Shown piece after piece: positions 40,301 to 54,745 of a stretch of 64,000 nucleotides of DNA. Each line of letters begins with the position of its first letter. Position 1 is the first letter of the stretch. The position numbers and the translations under genes are program-made. This stretch comes from Patagioenas fasciata (Eukaryota > Chordata > Aves > Columbiformes > Columbidae), in the NCBI RefSeq assembly GCF_037038585.1, contig NC_092525.1:31894367-31958366 (forward strand). The letters are read 5' to 3'. The notes under the pieces are model-generated. The model searched no databases, was not told the origin of the DNA, and saw only the letters and a list, made by a program, of their open reading frames with translations.

Positions 40301-42434
40301 TGGCTCATCCTGCCAGCCCCCTCCTTAGGGACAGAGTTGGTCAGCCAAGGGCAGCGGCAGGAGCGCAGCACAGCACGCCTTTGAAACGGCCAATATATTC
40401 CATTGATTTAATTACTGTAGTGTAGCCAGCTGGCATCAAAGGGAAATTGTAATCCTCTGAGGTGACAGATAGTTCGATATGATATACTGCTTATGTTTTA
40501 CACTTTTTTTTTTTCTTCCTATGAATAATAACATTCCCAAAACTCATTGATAGACTCAACAGGTGAGTTCAAAGGGGAAAAAGGTATTGGTGCAAGAGGC
40601 AGGAAACTGAACTCCCAGAGTTCAAGAGAGTACACTCATCTGTCAAGAAAAGAGGCAAAATAGATGTCTTCAGTGTTTCATATTGGAAAGTTTAAGCGTT
40701 GTAGTGAAGAGCCACAACAAATTAATTGTATTTTATTAAGTGATCAGACATTTACTTGGTTTAAATTGCTCACAGTGGCCACTACTAGTGAGTAATTTAC
40801 CTTGATTTAAGCCAGGGGATTTTATGCTATCTGTTAAATCTTCTAAATGCCAAATTTCACAAACTGTCAGCTCTGCCTTTACTGCCTTTTGTTTCTCTGA
40901 AACACAGAAACATGGATAGACGGGCAGGAGGGCGAGACCAGCTCCCGGAAGGGAACGTGTGAAAAATGGTCTTGATCATTTTACACAGCTGTTCCAACTC
41001 TCTGAGCTGCTGCAGGGTTGACGGTTGCAGATGTAGACATCCCTTATATTGCAAACCTAGCAGTCAGGTAGCTTGGGGCCACTGGACCAGGATGCTCTTG
41101 CTCACCCTGAGTTAACAGCAAGTGTGAGTCAGGGCTCTGAGAGCAGAGCTGGGTCTTCCTGTGCTTGTGCTGGGCTCTGCGCTGCAGGGGCCTGACCTTT
41201 GCTGAGCTCTGCCGTGTACTGTTTTGGAATTATTTGTGTTTTCAGCAGCTTAAATTAAGATTAAAGGCAATCAAGAAGAGTCTCCTTCCTGTGTGATGTT
41301 TCCACCACTGCTGAGGCATTTTGCTTGTGAGCTACACTGCCCCAGGAGCTGGGTAACCTTGCTCCTTCCCTGTTTGTCAAGCTGGGCCTGGCTCTGGCAG
41401 GGTTCGCTGCCATTGTTTCCTACAGGGGTTTGGCAATCCCTGGACTGATTTCTGTGACCAGTTGAGGTGGCAAGGCTGTTTGCCAACTCCTTCATCCTGG
41501 GTGAGGGGGGTGATGTTCCAGTGGGTTCTTCCGTCCCAGTTTCCCCAGCCCAAGTTGCGTCACAGAGCCTTGCAGAGATGGAAAAGAACGGTTGCGTTTA
41601 TGAGAGGAAGGGGTTTTATGTAAGTGGAGTGAGCTCTATCCTCTTACTCTTCCCAAAATTCTAAATGCCTCTGTCTGAAACCTTTCACACCACTCACAGT
41701 GGGACTCCAGCCAGACGTGGGGCCATGGAGGAGCACATGCCTGTGGAAGTGTGAAGTGCCTTAGACTGCTGGGCACCAAATAATTTCAGAGGGGGAGATG
41801 TTTGGCTGTTACTTCTCTCTTTTGAGACTGCTGTGGTTTGGTTTTAACTGTGGCTCTTTCCATTTGCCATTTGGATGTCCATTTTGTTCCTCTGCATGTT
41901 TGGTTGCTGAAATCTCATTTTTGAGTAATCTTTTCTGCGGGCCTCTGCATGACAGCGAATGCTGCCACAGCCTTTGTACTGATGCTCTGGCAAGGTTAAG
42001 GACCTCCTTCTCTTTCCTAGTGTTTTAGATCTTGGTAGTGGCCAGAGAGCCAAAGAGCCCTCTGCAAAATGCAGCCATAAGGAGACATAGTTCTCAGCCC
42101 AGAAAGTGTGTTGGATCCTAAGGATCCCATACAGCAAAGAGTAACATGAAAGGACAACTACACTGGCTTGGTTGGTTCTGCTGCTGTTCGTCTAAATTAA
42201 GCAGCATGACTAGACGTGTAGTGTGTGTTACAGGGAGGGTACCTGTTGCTGGTAGCGAGTTTCCCAGGTCCATGTTATTGCCTGTTGGATCCCTCTCCTG
42301 GTGAGCTGCCTGGGGGGAATTCAGCTCACAGTCAGGGAAGCTCCCTGAAGGCACGAGCATTGGAGAATGAATCAGGTCTCTGATGGTGGTACTGCTCCCT
42401 CTTGACCAGAGTGGGCTGGTGGGCTTTGTTTTGC

Positions 42435-42445
42435 GGGGGGGGGGG
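42435..42445 (+). repeat. Poly(G) homopolymer, 11 nt
   Basis: A run of eleven G residues in otherwise mixed intergenic sequence. Confidence 0.85.
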
Positions 42446-45196
42446 AGACAAAAAGCTAAAAAAACCCCTCCGACAACAAAAAAGCCCTTGTTTCCTTGTG
42501 CTTTATTTTCCTGCATGCTGTAGAAGCCAACAAATACTGGGCTTTGATACCTACCGAAAATGCTGCTTCTTGTCTTTCTCCTAGCTGGGCTAATTGCTAA
42601 TGCTAATTGCTGTGCGCCTTCTCTGCAGCTGCTGTGGGGTGATTCGGTGCAGCAGATTTTGTGAGAGAGGGGTCACGTCTGTGTGACAGCTGCTGGCAGA
42701 TGTCCTTGCTGAGCGCTGGCTCCCACATGTGGGCTCCCAGTTGGGCTGGAGCATCGTGAGGACAGGCCTGCGATGGCACAGCCCTGCTCCTGGCCTGCCA
42801 CACATCTGGCCTGTGTTTTGGGTGCCCTGTTTCCTATTCTTTCCTTTACTCCAGAGGGGTGTTCTTATGTTTATTGTGAATTAAGGGTGGTGGCTGACAT
42901 CAGATATATGGGCTAAAAGAGCTAAAGCACCCCTTTAGCACGGCCCACAGTAGCCAGGGGACATGGCATAATCTCTGATCACACTGACACGGCTGCTGCC
43001 CCAGGCATGCTTCTGGGAGGTTTCATGTTGTTCACAGCATAACAAAGTATTTGTCATCTTAAACAAGTGTGAAATGGGCCTAATTCCTAGTCTGGTGATA
43101 AAAGGACTTTTCAAAGATCCTTTTTATTGTCAGCTCTGTACAAAACTGTCTTCATGTGACTGAGTATCTGATTTAGCAGCTTTCTGTAATGCTCTGAGGA
43201 CTGAAATTCACTTCTGTAGGACAAAAACATAACCTTTGTGTGAAGGCTGGTCACGGCAGAGGAGCAGGGGGAGTAGGGGAGATGCCATCAGTATGAGAAA
43301 GCCGTGGGCCAGGGGAGGTCATGGTTGACTCCACCTGTTCACAGCATACAGAGACCTTCTAGGCAGTGTTTGCAGTCCTATAAACTTGAAAGAGAAATTT
43401 CAAATAGGGTAATTGCACATCTTGCTAACGGTGGTGCTCGGTTGTGTGTTGTAACAGTGGTTGACAAAGAGGTGGAGGAAACTCCACCACAATACTTGAG
43501 AGACAATGTGTGTGTGGCAAGTGTCTCTGGCAAGTCCAGGCTCTGGGCAGCTGTAGCCAGAAAGGTCAGGCTAAGGATTTGTGAGGTGGTGCTGGAGTGA
43601 TTTGATTCCTTCACTGGAATGCCTCAAACACCTTGGAAGGGGGATATGACCTGAATATGACTTGGGAGATGGAGTACTCCAATACACGCCGCAGTCCTGA
43701 GGAAGGAAAACCCAGGCTGAACTCACTTGGACAAACAGAGCTAAGAGCATGCTGGACTGTCAGCGATTAGCTGGGGAGGGGGGAGTGGAAAGCATTGCTG
43801 GTGGGCATGGTAGCTCAGAAACTGCCAGGTGTGAGGCATACTGACTATAACATATCTGAAGAGTTTCCTTGGCAGGAGGAACCTCAAAGGGACCTTTCTG
43901 GATTTGCAGCTGTGTTAGGAGTGCTGCATACTGATGTGACACTGGAGCCTGAGCTTAACTACCTTACAATGAGTACAGAGAGGTGTCTTTCTAGGGGCTC
44001 CTCTAAAATAACCTGTGGTACATTACTCTGAAGTGTCTTGGCCTCTGGTAGTGAACTTGTGGCACAAGGGAATATTTTCAAGGAAACATATGGCCAAAGT
44101 TTCAATCTGTTCTCTAACGCTGCTTTAACTGATAATCATGTTGAAACCAATCTGTGACTCCCCTTTTTGGGGGGTGGGATGTCCTTGCTGCTCCCAAGCA
44201 TTACCTGATTTCAATGCAAACTTGGTGTCTGAATAAGGTTTTCAGGTTTTCAGGGATTCACAGTGAGCCTGTAGGTAAGCTGTTTGGAGGGACTGGTTGG
44301 CTGCTGTGATGGTCTTTCATGGCCAGGAAAGCTCCAACACCCCTGATTTTCCAATGTGCTTGGGAGGCAGTCTGTCCATTACAGATAGGGGTACACACAG
44401 ATCTGTGTGTGCCTTGCACATTTTTGTTGCTCTGGGCAATATCTGTTGACTGTTCAGAGGGCACGAGAGCCCCAGGTGTCAGGTGTTGTTGCATATCTGA
44501 TGAAGAGATTCACTTGTGGAAAAAGACTCAACAGAATGTTACTCTCGTACTTCTCAAGTGCTGCCTGGGATGTGCTGCAGACTGAAAGAGGATTATTTTG
44601 AGAAAAGTGGTCAAAGAGCATTGCTATAAATTTACAGTTCAACAGTCTCAAACAATAATTCTGTTATGTACAAACTTCTACCTATTGAGTTTGGCCCTAA
44701 ACTGTCCAGAAAACAAATATTTCACTAGGATTCTTCTTGTGAATATACTGAACAGAAGTCTAGTTTTCTTCTTCTATGCTTATTTAGTAAATATGGAAAA
44801 TAACCTCTTTTCACACTTCTTTCTCAAAGGCCCTCTGAATGAATGCCCATTGACTCCCAAAATGAAACTACCGGACAGAAGGAATACCCATAGGTTACTG
44901 AATGGCGCTGAAGTGCCTTTGCTCTAGTTCCCCTGTTGTTTTCCCTCCCTCCTCTGGTTCCCATACCACAAGCTCTCAACTGCCAAAGCCACACCTGGCT
45001 GAGGCTTTTCAGCAGGAGAGAGCAGACACACATGGGGAATTGACACTTTGGGTGGGGAGCGACCTAAGAATTGAAAACTGGAGCAACTTAAACCATTCAA
45101 ACTACCTCTCTGTTGCTTTCAACCCTCTGACAAAAGTTGCTTCTCTGCTTAGATATGTGCATTTCACTAGAACTCTAATAAGTTGGCACAAGATAA

Positions 45197-45874
45197 ATGG
45201 GAGAGGAGGGGAAGTTACCTTTCCTTCCCTTGGAACAGTGTCAGCATTTCCAAAAGCTGCTGTCAGCTGGGAGCCAGGGAATTGGTGCCCAAGTTCTTGG
45301 AAATAGCAGGCCCAGCACTAGATGCCAAGTACTTTGGAGGACCTGTCCTGAAGCAATAGGCTCGGTAATTTCTTCTTCACCTGACAGATCTTTTTTGGGT
45401 CTTTCCAGGCCAGGAATGTATGGACTTGTTAATATACTTGCCAGTGATCCTCAGTCCTTCAGCTATCATGTGGGTGAGCTGCAGATGCAGGAATGCACGT
45501 GCGAGTGCACAGTTTCACTGTGCAACGCGGCACTGACAGCTGGCTTTCTTCCTGTGGTTAAAACCTTCACCCACACTTCTCGGGATCTGAGCACAATGTG
45601 TACAATCTTGCAAAGTAAACACGTCCACCTAGAATTTTTATTTTCCCAAATCACTCCTTTAGCTAATGTTTCAAAGATACATACGCACCACATCTGGTGC
45701 AAACCAAATATTTTCAGTCTGTTGGATCCGAGTCAATATTTGCCCAAGGTATTACAAAGACAGGGAAGAGTGCCCTTGTTGAGGATTGATCTTGAACTTA
45801 GATGTGGGCAAAGGGACCCAGAGCTTTGTGACAGGGCACCTCTGATACCATCGGTCCCATGCTGCTGCTGCTAA
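45197..45874 (+). other. Orphan open frame, 225 codons, unverified
   Basis: An ATG-initiated frame of 225 codons ending in four cysteines, in DNA of moderate GC where stops are frequent. The initiation context is weak (T at -3, G at +4). No domain, signal peptide, membrane segment or family resemblance was recognised; the composition is rich in Ser, Leu, Cys and His. A canonical AATAAA follows at 46067-46072, about 190 bp past the stop. It could be an unannotated transcript, a decayed retroelement or chance. I do not claim it is a protein-coding gene. Confidence 0.2.
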
Positions 45875-48800
45875 AGATAGTTCCAGATGGCCCTCTTGAT
45901 GACTGTCCCCTGTGTGCTTGTGCGGGCAGGGCCTCACTTATCGCTGGTGCTGCTGGGGATTGGCACTGCTCTGCACCTTCTGCAAACTGCGGGGCCTTCC
46001 ACTGGGGCAGCCAGGTGTGCTGGAGGTATTTGAAGCAGAGGGCTCCTTGCTGGAGTGAAGTTGGTGAATAAATCAGTGCCATCTGCCATGCTGGTTGTGC
46101 TCCTATTCCAGATTTTTGCACCCGACTGTTGATTTTGTGTGGGTTGTAGGTTCCTGGTGCAACTGCAGTCTCTGTGCAGTCTCTCTTCTTGCTGACTGAC
46201 GTGCTGTACTTGCTGTTGAGTTGTGGAAGGTGGCCTAATTCAGAGCTGAATCAGTCCTAGAAAAGGTATTAAAATCTTACTTGCCTTTTGGTCAACTGAG
46301 ACTCACTTGGGTAAACAAAGGTCAAATCTTTAGTTTCTTTTTTGGTATTTACATAGTTCTGTATATAGGCAAACTCCCATTGCCCCAAGAGTATTTAGGA
46401 GCTGACTCACATGTGACAGATTTGTCTTACTCTGACTGAAATCAAAGGGCAAGAACCTGACTGTGGGATGACCTACATCTAATCTGTCATATTTAGGGTA
46501 AATCTGAGTGGTCTGTGCTCTACACTGAACCAAATCTGTTTGCAGTTCCATAACCCAGTCAATAATACGTGGGCTGCATTGAAGTGCCGTATCAAGAGTC
46601 CCACTTGTGCTGGCGAGGTGTTCTGCAGGCTGAACTTGGCAGCGATCGGCCTGCGGGGGGAAAGCGGTTGTTTCCTGGCCACTGCTGACTTTTGGAAATG
46701 CTGGGTTGGTAGGCGTTACTCTTATCTCCAGTGCTTCTGCTGCAATTCTGTGTGTCTCAGCACATTTTGTTTGTGCTTATGGCAGCATCTGTCTTTCACC
46801 CTGCTCTTCCTCAAGGCTGGGAACTAGCATAACATTAAGAGCTCCCCTTAAACCCTCCCAGAGAAAGAACTGGCACTCAGTAGCTGCACAGCAGGTTGTG
46901 GTTGGCCTGAAATTCATTGCATTGAACTGACATGGCATATCCAATGCTATCACAAAATAGTGAATCCTCAGAAACCAGGGTGAAGGATGAACCCACTCCT
47001 GGTCAGAAACCAACCTTAGCAGAGAGGGGAGGTTCCCGTGTGACAGGAGCCCTTTGCAGTGGGATTACACCCAGACTAACTGCTCTGTGGTTTGCTGTGC
47101 GGGTTGCCCCAATTAGCAGAATGCACACAGCAGGGCTTGATGAGTCCTCACCTCTTTTGTAGCAAGCACTTGTTTCAAATGCCTTTTAGGATCTCTTAGT
47201 TGCATTTAAAAGGCAGAATTGTTGAGTGTTATTTTTTCTTGTGAGTGGTTTAGCAGTTGTTACATGCTAAGAGAAGTTATTCCTGGTGATTGTTGTATGT
47301 TATGATTATAGGAAACACCATGCATTTAAATGTTGCCTAATAGATAGTGTTATGGTCCCCCTTCTCATTTGCCTGTAACTATCAGACTAACAAAGTAGGT
47401 TGAACTCTCCGTGTCAGTGCTTGAACTTCTATGTTGCTGTTCGCTTGGGTTACAGGCAGTAACTGTGGTTCAGTGATCTCTGAGAACGAGGTCTTGGGGA
47501 AATGTCACTCTGGCTCGGAGCCCTTCTCTTTATGAAGCTGCAGTTCCCTCTCGTGGCATGTTGAGTGGGATGTCTTCTCCTCACACTCCCGTTTGGAGGG
47601 TCGCTGCAGAACTGTTTTGTCCTGAGTGGGGAAAGGCACCTGAAAGAGTTTATCCCTCTCAAGCTGCTGTTCTGAGCTGGGCACTTTGTTCCTTACATCC
47701 AGGTGTGTGACAAGGAAATGGAACCTATACCTGGGGACACTAGGGGGTATGGGCTTTCTCTAAAGACCAATGACCTCTGTGTTATGCTTGTACCTGTATG
47801 TCTGTGCATGGTGTCCGGATGACACCGCGAGGTTTGCTGCAGTCCCTTCCTAGAGCAAAGCAGTGACCCTCTGCTGTGTACCAGGGCATCGCTGTGCAGC
47901 TGGCTTCAGCTACAGGCTTGAGGCTGGCACACAGACCAGATGTCTTTTGACTCTGGCTGTGCTGCTGGTGGGTAACAGTTTAGTACCTCTGCTGCTTTTT
48001 CATTGCTCCAGGACACTGGGATCAAGGCTGTATCAAAGATCTTGGCTGTAGTATCAGGGTTCTACCTCTCTCCAACCTGCAAGACCTACTGCAAGCTGTG
48101 AACCCGCAATTTGTACAGATTTGTTGGAGACTTTCAAAGTCTCTGCAGCTAAATTCCTTTAAGATGGTTCCTTCCATCGAGGAAGCAGAGGTGAGAGCTT
48201 CTCCTGGGTCCCTCTCATTCTTCCCCCACAGCCTCAGGACACCAAGTGCCAGGGTGAGAAGGGTGGGACCTAGTACAGGTGGAGGACTTCTAGAGCACAG
48301 GGGACCAAGGGCAGGTTAAAAAGAGGAGACTCTGAAATCTAGGACAGAGAAGCCAGGTATCAGCAGGGACAGGACGTGTGTGTGACCAAGGGAGTTTGGA
48401 AGCTACAGTCATGCTGTAAAACGAGCCTTATCACCACACAACAGTTTTTCTAATAATGAGTTTTGGGGTTTCCTCCCAATCAAAACTCAGCCATCACTTA
48501 ATAAATTACCATGCAAAAGGCATGTGCCAGGGAAATGCCAGCATTTTCGGTGCTGCTTGTGCACATCCATCACCACATGAGCTCTGACTGCAGGACCACA
48601 GGCTGCTCTTCATCCAGAGGATACACTCTCGGCTGAGCTGCTTTGGGAGGACTCAGGACTGGGTAACAAAGAAGGTGGGTTTCTGTTTGATCCCTGTCTC
48701 GCTGGCTGCAAAGGTTGATGGGTATGTAAGTGGGAAAGGCAGGAAACTTTACAGGGTACCACTTCATGTGTGCAGTGGGAAGCTTAACTAGCAGTCATGC

Positions 48801-51800
48801 TGCTAAGGAGCAGCACCAAGCCATGGAGGCTTTGTAGCGGCTGGTGTGACGCAGAGCCTGGTCTGACTCTGGGGCTGGAGGGGCTGCGTGGTTCGTTATG
48901 GTCAGGTTGGATTTTTGCTCTGTCCCAGAGTGACTGTTTCAGTGCTGTGGGGATTGTGCATCCTGTGCTCCCAGCTCTGAAAACTGAGAATATCCTGAAC
49001 AGCCAAATACGTAACATCCATTTGTGAGCATTAAGGGAGGACAAGAAAACTTGCAGTGAAATGTGGTGAAAGCCATTTTGGAAGACAATAGGTTACCCCT
49101 AAGCATATTATGACAGAGGATATGTATTTTTGGTGGGAGAATCATCCAGTTGAAGGATGTCTGGTTTAGGTGTTAGGAGTGAATTATTGCACCAGCCCTG
49201 TTAGGGGTGGAAAATTCTGATTAAGAGGTGGTGAGAACAGCTACAGGTGCAGTGTTTCTGTGATGGCAGTAACACTGAAGATGTGCTCTGTCTACCCTGT
49301 ACTGCAGAAATAACAGAAGTGCAGCAGCAATAAATGAGTAAAACACATTATTAGGGATCTGTAGAACCGAGTGTCTCGGAGAGAATACTGCTTTCTAGAA
49401 GTAAGCACCTCTGAACTACTACTTAAATCTAAAGAGAGAAGTGATTTCTGAGTGCAGTCATGAGTTGTGCTGTTGTGAACAAGGCATTATGCCCTGTCTC
49501 AGGCTGTTTCATTCTTAGAGGTATGCTTTGCATAAACTAACACAGAAGTCACACCAGTTAAAAAAGAAAAGAAACCCTAATGCACTAAATGACTACCATT
49601 TATGTAGGACCTCATCACAACCTTACATACTGGTAGAAATGTTATTCTATTAGTCCACTAGAAGTCTGAGGACATTTTCTTATGCCTGCACTCACAATTG
49701 CACCTACGTGTGGTTTCAGGAAGCCTAATGTAACAGTCAGATTAAGTGCTTTCTTGCCTATGGCTATTTTACTGGAAATCCTGGTAATGAAGATCTCAGA
49801 ATAAGCATTTATGTCAAAAAAGCATGTTTTCAGTGCTTCCACCCTGGAAAAGGGATGAAGTAAGGGTCTGTGTTTCTCTTCTATTATTGATTATATTGTA
49901 GTTCTCACTAGAGGATAGAGGACTAAGCTATTCTGTCTCAAAATGTCAGACCTTAACCTTTGTGCAAACTTCCTGAAGTTCAGCAAGCTATGTGAAAATG
50001 GGCCACTGTGATTGAATAACGTTAATGTGGAAATAGTTATACTCCCACACAACACTGTATTTCACCATCTGCAACATGCTTTGACTCTATAATGGTTTCA
50101 CAGGTCTGTGACGCTTGTGCTGATTTTTGTGGTGATTCTTCTATTTATAATTACAACTGTACTTAAAGAAACATCTGTATAGAGATAAGTAGTACATAAC
50201 ATTGATATGTAGATGCAGATACTAAAAACATAATTATGCTTTTGTATTGAGGATTAAGTTGTGCAGGCTGACTTCACACCCTAGTATCCATCATTGTTTT
50301 CAGAGGCAATTGTGCCTGGTAGAAGAAACTCAAGATTTGGAATATTACTAGTTTGTAAGAACAGCTTCCACTCGTGCCTAATACCTGTGCATCTGTTTCT
50401 TCCTTTGTGGTCCCAAATCAACCCAGAACTACTGTTGGACCACTTGGCTTAGGCTTCCTTGGACTGTCTCTCATACCCTCTTTCATCTTTTACTACTGGA
50501 CACATACTGAAGTTCATTGCTGCTTTCAAACAGAATCCAGTTTTGCAAGACTAAACTAACATTAGTTGGTCTAGTCCATCCACAGTGTCGTAAGAAAGGA
50601 CAACATCCTCCTGGTGCCTTTCTCATATGGCCTAGAATAGTCCACTGTACCCAAGTGGCCACATTATCTTCTCTCTGAGATCATTTTAAAGCCGCTGGGC
50701 CAACCCAGTGAGTTTATTGTTAGGTGGCCACAACAGGCAGCACTGAGCTCAAATTCTCTATCCCCACAGTGCTCTGCCTCGTGCTCTCCAAACATCTCCC
50801 GTGTAGCACTGTCCCGTTCACTGGCTCCCCCTTACACCTGTAGCCTCATCTTGTCTTCTTCAATGGGCAGGAAGGTTATAAATAGACAAGAAGACAGACG
50901 AAGTGGCCCAGATTCCTCAAAGACCTCAGCATCCACAATTGAGGCCAGAGCAAACAGCCTGCTTTCAGACTCTTTTTATTCTAAAATGCCTGGCCTCAAC
51001 ATACTTTACCGTGTTCAAAATTGAGTCTAAAGGTTGCAGTGAGTCTAGGTACAGATACAGCCCAAATCTAATGGTGAGTACTTAGGAAAATCTGACCCAA
51101 TTCCGCTATAACGTTTCTGTGTGGTGTGGAGCCTTGGTTATAGCATCAGCAACGTCAAGGCAAAGCAATCGATACAGAAAAATATGCTCACTCAACTTCA
51201 GGGTTAGGCAAAAGAGTAAGGGAGGTGTTATAGCAGGGATCACCAAGAAGAAAGCAAATATATTTTGAATTTCAAATCCATGTTCCTTTGCGAAATGGTG
51301 GGATGCCTGCTATCAGTTTTGGTGAAAGCCATGCTAGATCCCAGGCCATGAGTGTGGATACCAGAGGCTGAGAGTCTATTTCTGGCTCTGCTCTGATAGA
51401 GTCCACGTGCTTGGATGAGTCACTCCACACCCTTTCACTTTCCTTTTCTGTGAAAAGGGGTTACCTGTCTTTGAAAAATGCTTTGAAATTGATGATGAAA
51501 CTGCTAATTGATAATTCTCTTAAAAGAGTCCTCAAATAGTAAAGAGCTCACCTCAATACACATAAATGTGCCATAAGGAAACCATTAGCTCAGTCAAAAA
51601 AATTAGCAGCTCTAAGCACAATCCTGTGTAATAACTGATCGGTTTGATCCATCTTCAGGGGTGAACTTGTTATCTTGGTCAAAGTTCTGAAACTAGACGA
51701 TTTCTTACAACAGTTATGTAAAACTAAGAATTAATCTCTTCTTTTAGCAATAAAATCTTACCTGAGGTTGCATTATGAAAGATAATGTCTTTAGCTAGGT

Positions 51801-53482
51801 AACAGCCTATAGAGATATAGGGGAGTATTATTTGGGGATTCCTATATAGCAAGAAATTCTGAACAAGGCTGTTACTGCTTCTTGTCACATTAGTTTTAAA
51901 AATAAATACTATACTTCCACTAAGGAAAAATACGTATTACACATAGTCTAACCTACAACAAACAGTTTGGGAAGACAAGTGAAAATGTAAATTGTTGCAA
52001 ACAAAAATTTAATGGTGTCAAGTACGCTAAAATGACTGGATACCAGTTGATCATAATGAAATTTAACACATCTTAAAATGAAAAGTGGCTTTAAACTTTT
52101 TTTTTCCATTTTTTTTCCTTTTCCTTGTGTTTAGAAATGTTGAAGTGAAACACACTGACAATTTGAACACCTTTTCAAGTTGAGAAATTAATCAAAACCA
52201 ACCTTTTCCTGCAGAGGTTTCATTTTCAACCAAGTAGGCCTCTCCTGATTAAAGAAGTTGCATAAAAATTCTTAATCATCTCTGCACAGGAGCACTGCTG
52301 TAGCTGTTAGGTGATTCATATCTGTTTAAGAGACAAGTTTCATAACCTATAGATGTGTTGTAAGAATCATTATGAGTATCTCTGTCCAGCAGCCGTCGGA
52401 TGGCACCGGGGCAGTGTCATCTCAGCCGGAGAGGCTGCCAGGTGGAGATGGCACCAACCAACAATGCGCATGAGCCCCTTCTGAGGAGCGGGGGGACACA
52501 CGGCCCGTTTACTCCTCAGCTGACTACCTGAGCTCTGCAGCAGGTTCCCCGCAGAGCTTGGTGTGGGGACAGGAGGCACGAGTTGGCCCTTGCTGGGCAG
52601 TGCCCTCCCTTCCCCTTGTGGGGTGCAGGGAGCTGGTGGGAGGGAGGCCCTGGGGTCTCCAGCCATGGAAACCAACTGTTGAGCGAGAGCTTTATGGGGG
52701 GACAGGGAGCAGGAGGACGAGCACGGGCTGTTGGAAAGGGGTAAAGTGGAATGGAATGGCCAGGCACTGGGATGGGAAGAAGAGGAAAGATTTGAAAGAA
52801 GAGGGAAGAGAGAGGAACAGTGCAGAGAAGCAGGGTGGAGTGTCTGTAACTCTGATGGCTGTGATACCCAGTTGTGAATTTTTAGTAGAAGGCTTCCAGT
52901 AGCACCAGGTATAAAAAAAACTTGATGGATTATTATACGTGAAATACTGAATTCAATATTTTTAAAAGCATGTGGCTCTTGGAAATTGTACTTTGCTAGC
53001 TCTCAGGCCGTAAGAGCGGATACTCTTGGGCTAACCTGCAGGGAACTTCCTTCCTCCGTTTGTAAAGGAAAGAAGGATGTGAAGATATGTATCTATGCGC
53101 TGTGCTTCCCCCCACCCCCAACACACAGGCTTCTTAGTATTGGTGACTTTATCAGCTTTGCTTCAGGCATCATCTCTCTTGTATTCAAGGTTATCAGACA
53201 GACATGAACTAGGAAAAAAGAAATCCAGCTTTTGACTCAGACCCTTAAAAGATAAATGATGTAACCCCGAATCCAGCATTACCCTTACACAGATCTTTAT
53301 AGAAGATCAGCAGTTGAGTACCAGAACTGGAGGTCAGTGTTTCACCTTTGAATCACCAGATTAAAAAAAGGATGTTTCTTTCAGTGAAACCTGCACAACA
53401 GCATAATCTTACAGTTGTGTATTGACAGAGAGCCTTCAAGGCAGCTAAATACACGTTTGTAGCCATGCTTCTAAATGTTAAC

Positions 53483-53501
53483 TTTTTTTTTTTTTTTTTT
53501 T
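53483..53501 (+). repeat. Poly(T) homopolymer, 19 nt
   Basis: An uninterrupted T run in intergenic DNA; no retrocopy was seen on either side. Confidence 0.9.
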
Positions 53502-54728
53502 AAATGCTATCACAAATGTTGAACTGTAGGGATAAGGTGACAGGATGCTGCAAAGTGTGAAGTGTGCTTGACAGTTTAATTAAGAAAACAGCTAGCTGGT
53601 CTAACATATTTTTTCAGCGTGAAAACGACCCCTTCTACTGCTTCTCCATGTAATTCTTTGCAGGACAGTATCATGAGGCTTTTTAGCTAACACATGGCAT
53701 TACTGCCAAGCTGAATTTTGCACAGGACCTGATCCTGCCCCACCCTGCAGGGGGAGGAAGGACAGCGTGCAGACAGGTGCCACAGCTGAAAGAGCTGTGG
53801 GCTGTGCTGGAGCCTGGCCATGCAGACCTGCACAAATCCCTTCACTCCCCTCTGCTCAAAAAGTCTTCTGTAACATGGGGACCTGCTACCTCAAACCGGT
53901 CGCTGTGGGCCTGCTCAGTCATGCTGGGAGCTTCGCTCAGCTCCTGTCCAGCTCTCTGGTGTGCGCTGGGTGAGCAACACATGGGGGCTCTGACACAGAG
54001 AGGCTGCACACAAGCCACACGTTCCCAGCGAAGAGGCCTTGCTTACCCCAGTGTGTAACTCAGCTAGCACAGGAACACCCATGCTGCTTTTTGGCAAACA
54101 AGGAGACTCATTGCAAGGCTGCAGTTTAAGAAAGATAAAACTCATCTTAACAAGAAAATATAAAGCCTTGTTCAAATTAATCTCTTCTATCCAAGAGCAG
54201 CCTCTCCTTACACAGTGAGCGAGCATAAAACTTAAAAGCATCAAATGGCACTTCCATTCTTAAGAAACAATGCCTGCACTGGGTAGAAAGCATTTCAGAT
54301 TCATTCTTTGGAAACAGTTTGTGTGATTTCTTCTGTTTTTCTTCAAGTGTGATTCTGTTTTTCTTCAGCACTGCTTGCTGCTTGGGGTGTGTGGTTTGAC
54401 ACTCAGCTTGTCAGTTTAGCATTTTGAGATTGTGAGTTTTTTGAAGAGGGCACATCTGTGGTTATAGAAGAAAAACAAGAAGCATCAGATGTTCAGTATA
54501 CAAAAAGCAGAGCTTGGGAGGATCTTAGAAATGAATTGTTAGCAGAGATGACATGTATCTGACCCAGAGCTGTTGAGGGCTAATGTGTTATCTGCAAAAT
54601 CACTGATTTTCCAAGTTTTCAAATGCCCTCTGGAGAAATTATCTTAAAAAGGAAGAAATAATTTAACTGCATTTCTAGTTGTGAAATTTTATAATAAGCC
54701 AAGGATCTTAAGCAGCAAAAATATCTGC

Positions 54729-54745
54729 TTTTTTTTTTTTTTTTT
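54729..54745 (+). repeat. Poly(T) homopolymer, 17 nt
   Basis: An uninterrupted T run in intergenic DNA. Confidence 0.9.

Larger units (their letters stand above)
36416..45196. other. Intergenic sequence, GFI1 to orphan frame 1
   Basis: No recognised gene. 36.8-37.9 kb and 40.2-40.4 kb are more GC-rich than their surroundings. A minus-strand AATAAA lies at 37346-37351. A G run of 11 lies at 42435-42445, and a duplicated GCTAATTGC motif near 42590-42610. The open frames here are short, overlap each other and do not resemble known proteins. Confidence 0.55.
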
